Source: Neopusillimonas aromaticivorans (GTDB lineage: Bacteria; Pseudomonadota; Gammaproteobacteria; Burkholderiales; Burkholderiaceae_B). Taken from it: 64,000 nucleotides of DNA. The DNA lies in NCBI RefSeq assembly GCF_030344915.1, contig NZ_CP128233.1, forward strand, positions 248,001-312,000, read 5' to 3'. Position numbers and translations under genes: made by a program. The notes beneath the pieces were generated by a model. The model ran no database searches. It was not told the DNA's origin and was given only the letters and a program-made list of their open reading frames with translations. Positions 60,891-64,000 of the stretch are shown here, piece by piece. Positions within the stretch are counted from its first letter, which is position 1, and each line of letters begins with the position of its first letter.

Positions 60891-61368
60891 CGCTTTTTAC
60901 CCTTGAAATCAAGTACGGGATCCAGTTTGGCACGATCGAGTTCATCGAACGTGAAAGAGATCGTTTCAGGTTTGCTTTTTTATCGACAGGATCAAGCTGG
61001 AGGCCAAAAACCGGCTTCTCGGCACCCGATTCGGCAGGCAGCAACTGGCCCGCAAAAACTTTTCGGTTTTCGCGCGGCTGGCGCAACCGGATCTCGATGT
61101 GTTCTCCGGCAAAACGGAAAAAATCGGACTCTTTTTTGAGCGGGCGATCAATGCCCGGCGAACCGACCTCGAGGCGCTGATAGTCAATACCTTCGACCTC
61201 GAACACCCTGGACAGCTGTTTGGAAACCTGCTCGCAGTCTTCAATTCGCACCCCGTCAGGACGATCGAGAGTGACACGCAACAACCCCATCGGAGCGCGT
61301 TCGATATCGACAAGTTCGAGATCTGTGCCTTCGAGGACTTCTTGTGTCAGTGCGAAAATATCTGCCAT
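60887..61368 (-). CDS. rimP: Ribosome maturation factor RimP (one frameshift)
   Basis: Assists 30S assembly, 160 residues when repaired. Blocks: DLELVDIERAPMGLLRVTLD and EVGSPGIDRPLKKESDF. One base is missing around 60964-60967 (G or A), and the correct end is ISFTFDELDRAKLDPVLDFK before the stop that overlaps nusA. The start MADIFALTQEVLEG has no ribosome binding site of its own: the seven preceding bases (GAATTTT) follow directly on a terminator U-tract. Confidence 0.92.
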
Positions 61369-61373
61369 AAAAT

Positions 61374-61436
61374 TCAAAAAAAGGGGCTGTACGCCAGCCC
61401 ACTGTTACTGCGCCTGAACGACTGGCAAACCGGCAT
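61374..61436 (-). CDS. Possible 20-codon leader reading frame before rimP
   Basis: ATG at 61436 opens MPVCQSFRRSNSGLAYSPFF and stops at TGA 61376-61374, five bases before the rimP start. The frame runs straight through the terminator hairpin and its U-tract. Translation would melt the hairpin and could hand ribosomes to rimP. The ribosome site is weak (AGG eleven bases upstream) and the frame depends on a T7 run that may be miscounted, so this is a candidate only. Confidence 0.3.
   Translation of the reverse strand: MPVCQSFRRSNSGLAYSPFF
61376..61400 (-). terminator. Intrinsic terminator / attenuator before rimP-nusA-infB
   Basis: Minus-strand GGGCTG-GCGTA-CAGCCC followed by C and seven T. 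The U-tract ends seven bases before the rimP ATG, leaving no room for a promoter after it. It may terminate rluB transcription, or act as an attenuator in the nusA-operon leader. A TAAAAT at 61520-61525 is a possible -10 box upstream, with a poor -35. Confidence 0.7.
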
Positions 61437-61582
61437 AAGCCAGATTACCTGCACATTACCTGCGCCAAAGCTCAGGACAATGCCCGCATAATGCAAAACA
61501 TACACCTGTGAAGCCCGACATTTTAACAGATTTCCGAAAAAATCGTGCCGTTTCCGGGGCTTAGACGCAAAAAACAACGCAG

Positions 61583-63232
61583 CTACTTCAAAACACCCAG
61601 ACGCGACTCATGGGCTGAGGCACTTTTAGGCTGCCAGTCGTCACCACGTCCGCCACCTGGTTTGGCACCACGACTGCTTCGCGCCGGACCCTTCGCCCCA
61701 CGCCCCTGCGCGTCGGTGCGCTTGGCAGACGGCTTGCGCCCCGCACCAGCCTCGGGTTTGCCACGCACCGGTGACGCCCTGCGCCCCTTCCCGGCAGGCC
61801 TGCCTTCAGGATGCCCGTTGGGCAGACCACCCGCAAAGGACAGCCCCGTACCATAGGGATCAGAGGGAAACGTTTGGGCTACGCCGCCGGGAACCGCACG
61901 TCCACCGGATAACTTGCCGCGTCGGCTGATTTTTGCACCACTGGTACCGTTACGTTCGAGCGTACCGAACCCGGGCGGCAAAGCACTATCGTGGGAAACC
62001 GGTTGCGCCGGACGAGCGCCTCGGCGTGAACCACCCTGAACAGCCTCATCTTTGATCAAACCCAACTGCACCATCAACGCCGTCACCAGAGAGCCATCGA
62101 GCTCTTCCCAGCGGCCCCGACGCAGATTTCGGGGCAAGACAATCTCACCGAATCGGGTGCGGATGAGACGACTGACCGTAACACCGGCGGCCTCGAACAT
62201 GCGTCGCACTTCGCGATTACGGCCTTCATTCAGCGTTACGCGATACCAGCGATTGCTACCCTCGCCGCCAAGAAACTCGAACGAACCAAACCTGGCCATA
62301 CCATCGTCGAGCTGAACCCCTTTGAGGAGCTGCTTTTGCTGGTCCTCGGCAAGCTCACCCAGAACTCGCACAGCGTACTCACGCTCGGCACCATAACGGG
62401 GATGCATAAGCCGATTGGCCAGATCTCCGGATGTTGTGAGAATCAACAGCCCTTCCGTATTAAGGTCAAGCCGCCCCACGGACAACCACTTGCCCACTTT
62501 CATCTTGGGCAGGCGCGCAAACACCGTGGCACGCCCCGCAGGATCATCGTGACTGACGATTTCACCTGCCGGCTTGTGATAAAGAATGATGCGCGGCGGC
62601 TTGGTGGCATTGGGCCGGGTAATCGGCCGACCATTGACACGCACCTGGTCGTTAGGCCCAACCCGCTGACCAATGTGCGCAGGCTCACCGTTAACGGATA
62701 CCCGACCCGCCACAATCAGCTCCTCCATCTCGCGACGGGAACCAATTCCGGCATCGGCAAGCACCTTGTGCAACTTGGGCGTTACCGCCTCACTGTTCAG
62801 GTACTTGCCAAGCCGCTGCTCGATTTTCTGAGCCTTGTCGAGATAAGCCAACGCCAGATCAGCATCAGCGCCATTATCGATCTGGGCGACTTCAGATGAT
62901 TTGGCCTTGGCAGCACCACGACTGCCTCGCGGCTTCGCAGCAGCAGCCCGAGGCTCGGTGCTGCGGGGCGCAGGCGAACGCGGCTTGCGCGTACGGCCAC
63001 TACTCTTGGCGGCCTGTGCCGGCGCCTCTGCAACAGCAACCTTTTCAACAGCGGGTTGCACCTCAGCCCCAGCCGAAGCTGTTACCGATTCGGCACCGGC
63101 CTCGTCACCCCGCCGGCGACGGAACGGGGTACGCAGCTTGCGCCCCCGACCTTTGGCAGGCGCGGCTCCGGAATCAGCAGGGTGCGCATCAGCAGCGGCC
63201 CGATCAAGGGCCTCGGAAGTCGTCTCATTCAT
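61583..63232 (-). CDS. rluB: 23S rRNA pseudouridine-2605 synthase with long disordered extensions
   Basis: Pseudouridine synthase of the RsuA/RluB family, 549 residues, intact. The S4 domain starts TPKLHKVLADAGIGSRREME near residue 155; the catalytic block is VGRLDLNTEGLLILTTSGD near residue 251; NRWYRVTLNEGRNREVRRMF follows. The first 150 residues (Ala/Arg/Pro-rich) and the last 150 (Gly/Arg/Lys-rich) are low-complexity and make it almost twice the size of E. coli RluB (about 290). It follows scpB by 21 bases. Confidence 0.9.
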   Translation of the reverse strand: MNETTSEALDRAAADAHPADSGAAPAKGRGRKLRTPFRRRRGDEAGAESVTASAGAEVQPAVEKVAVAEAPAQAAKSSGRTRKPRSPAPRSTEPRAAAAKPRGSRGAAKAKSSEVAQIDNGADADLALAYLDKAQKIEQRLGKYLNSEAVTPKLHKVLADAGIGSRREMEELIVAGRVSVNGEPAHIGQRVGPNDQVRVNGRPITRPNATKPPRIILYHKPAGEIVSHDDPAGRATVFARLPKMKVGKWLSVGRLDLNTEGLLILTTSGDLANRLMHPRYGAEREYAVRVLGELAEDQQKQLLKGVQLDDGMARFGSFEFLGGEGSNRWYRVTLNEGRNREVRRMFEAAGVTVSRLIRTRFGEIVLPRNLRRGRWEELDGSLVTALMVQLGLIKDEAVQGGSRRGARPAQPVSHDSALPPGFGTLERNGTSGAKISRRGKLSGGRAVPGGVAQTFPSDPYGTGLSFAGGLPNGHPEGRPAGKGRRASPVRGKPEAGAGRKPSAKRTDAQGRGAKGPARSSRGAKPGGGRGDDWQPKSASAHESRLGVLK

Positions 63233-63253
63233 AAGTTGTTCAGATACTCCGTA

Positions 63254-63832
63254 TCAATCAGTATCGGTATCGGTTTCAGGCAGCGGCTCAAGCGGCAGCC
63301 CTTCGAGTGCCTGGATGGCCCCTTGGGGTTCAAGTTCAGGCAAGTCGTCGAGGGAACGAAGCCCGAGATCATCAAGAAACTGGCGCGTCGTACCCAGCAA
63401 GGCCGGACGTCCGGGCGCATCACGATGGCCCAGCACTTCTATCCAGCCGCGGTCTTCAAGGGTTCGGACAATCTGTGACGACACAGTCACCCCGCGAATA
63501 TCTTCGATATCACCCCGGGTGACCGGCTGGCGCCAGGCAATAATTGCCAGCGTCTCGAGGACAGCTCTTGAGTAACGCGGCGGTTTTTCAGGATTAAGGC
63601 GCTCGAGGTATTTTTGCATTTCCGGGCGGCTTTGAAACCGCCACCCGCTGGCAAGACTAACCAGCTCGAGACCTTTTTCTGACCAATCAAGCTGCAACAC
63701 GGACAACAGCCGACGCATGTCGTCGGATGAAATGTTATCGGGAAACAGCCTGCGTAATTCGGATATGGGCAAAGGCGCTTCGGCACATAGCAACGCCGCT
63801 TCAAGCACCCTGATAATTTCGTTTTCGGTCAT
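63254..63832 (-). CDS. scpB: Segregation and condensation protein B
   Basis: Winged-helix partner of ScpA in the SMC condensin complex, 192 residues, intact. Family blocks LEAALLCAEAPLPISELRRL and VLETLAIIAWRQPVTRGDIE, then GRPALLGTTRQFLDDLGL. The C-terminus ends in a short Thr-Asp repeat (ETDTDTD) from a repeated GTATCG unit. scpA and smc are not in the window. Confidence 0.94.
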   Translation of the reverse strand: MTENEIIRVLEAALLCAEAPLPISELRRLFPDNISSDDMRRLLSVLQLDWSEKGLELVSLASGWRFQSRPEMQKYLERLNPEKPPRYSRAVLETLAIIAWRQPVTRGDIEDIRGVTVSSQIVRTLEDRGWIEVLGHRDAPGRPALLGTTRQFLDDLGLRSLDDLPELEPQGAIQALEGLPLEPLPETDTDTD

Positions 63833-63906
63833 GAATTCTGGTTTTGGTTAATTCTACGCGTTAATTATCAATACTGCACAGCCCCTGTGTGCAATTTGCG
63901 ACGGAT

Positions 63907-63935
63907 TTGCATTATTTTTTTAGATAGGTTAATAT
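63907..63935 (+). promoter_or_regulatory. Predicted promoter of the initiator tRNA gene
   Basis: TTGCAT (63907-63912), a 17-base spacer, and TAATAT (63930-63935), 13 bases before the tRNA 5' end. Good match with ideal spacing. It also lies upstream of scpB on the other strand. Confidence 0.6.
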
Positions 63936-63948
63936 TCAGTTCTTCAGA

Positions 63949-64000
<52 letters not shown>

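Overview
The window looks like a chromosomal segment of a betaproteobacterium in the Burkholderiales, most likely an Alcaligenaceae relative of Bordetella. That placement rests on gene order and protein style: scpB-rluB / rimP-nusA-infB-rbfA-truB-typA, an aminotransferase-hom-thrC operon, rpsF-priB-rpsR-rplI-dnaB, hpnCDE, and LPS-core glycosyltransferases behind dnaE. It is an inference, with no database search behind it. Coding density is very high, no gap exceeds 300 bases, and no insertion sequence, prophage, CRISPR array or integrated element is visible.

Layout. 1-9.8 kb (minus): hrpA, dnaE and three envelope-sugar genes linked by overlapping stop/start codons. 9.9-11.6 kb (plus): argA, yggX. 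11.7-17.6 kb (minus): polyamine-type ABC operon potFGHI, an ArsC-like gene, rpiA, phoU. 17.6-24.2 kb (minus): alr, an SDR, radA, an FtsX-type permease, kdkA. 24.2-27.3 kb (plus): squalene genes hpnCDE. 27.3-33.0 kb (minus): an EF-hand-like protein, crcB, and the threonine operon. 33.2-36.9 kb (plus): Mth938-like gene, bcp, PIN-PhoH, pdxA. 37-44.4 kb (minus): dnaB, the S6 ribosomal operon, folE2, dxs, ispA, xseB. 44.6-53.2 kb: Rieske oxygenase, sseA, an EamA transporter, htpX, a dienelactone hydrolase, polA and a LOG-family gene. 53.4-63.8 kb (minus): the translation/transcription-factor cluster. An initiator tRNA starts at the right edge.

The dominant technical fact is that 25 protein genes are broken by about 44 one-base (rarely two-base) frameshifts. 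Nearly all lie in homopolymer runs and nearly all are explained by missing bases. The protein sequence continues cleanly on both sides, so I treat these as sequencing or assembly contractions and annotate each gene at full length, giving the shift positions. Several shifts fall near the 3' end and would silently give a wrong C-terminus.

How the genes work together: dxs, ispA and hpnCDE form a path from pyruvate and glyceraldehyde-3-phosphate through farnesyl diphosphate to squalene. hom, thrC and the aminotransferase form an amino-acid operon. rimP, nusA, infB, rbfA and truB form the conserved RNA and ribosome-maturation operon. The most interesting regulatory structures are in that last operon. 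One intrinsic terminator, overlapped by a 20-codon reading frame, ends 7 nt before the rimP start. A second terminator before truB has the rbfA stop codon in its loop. I found no clearly novel multi-gene system; the rest is largely housekeeping.
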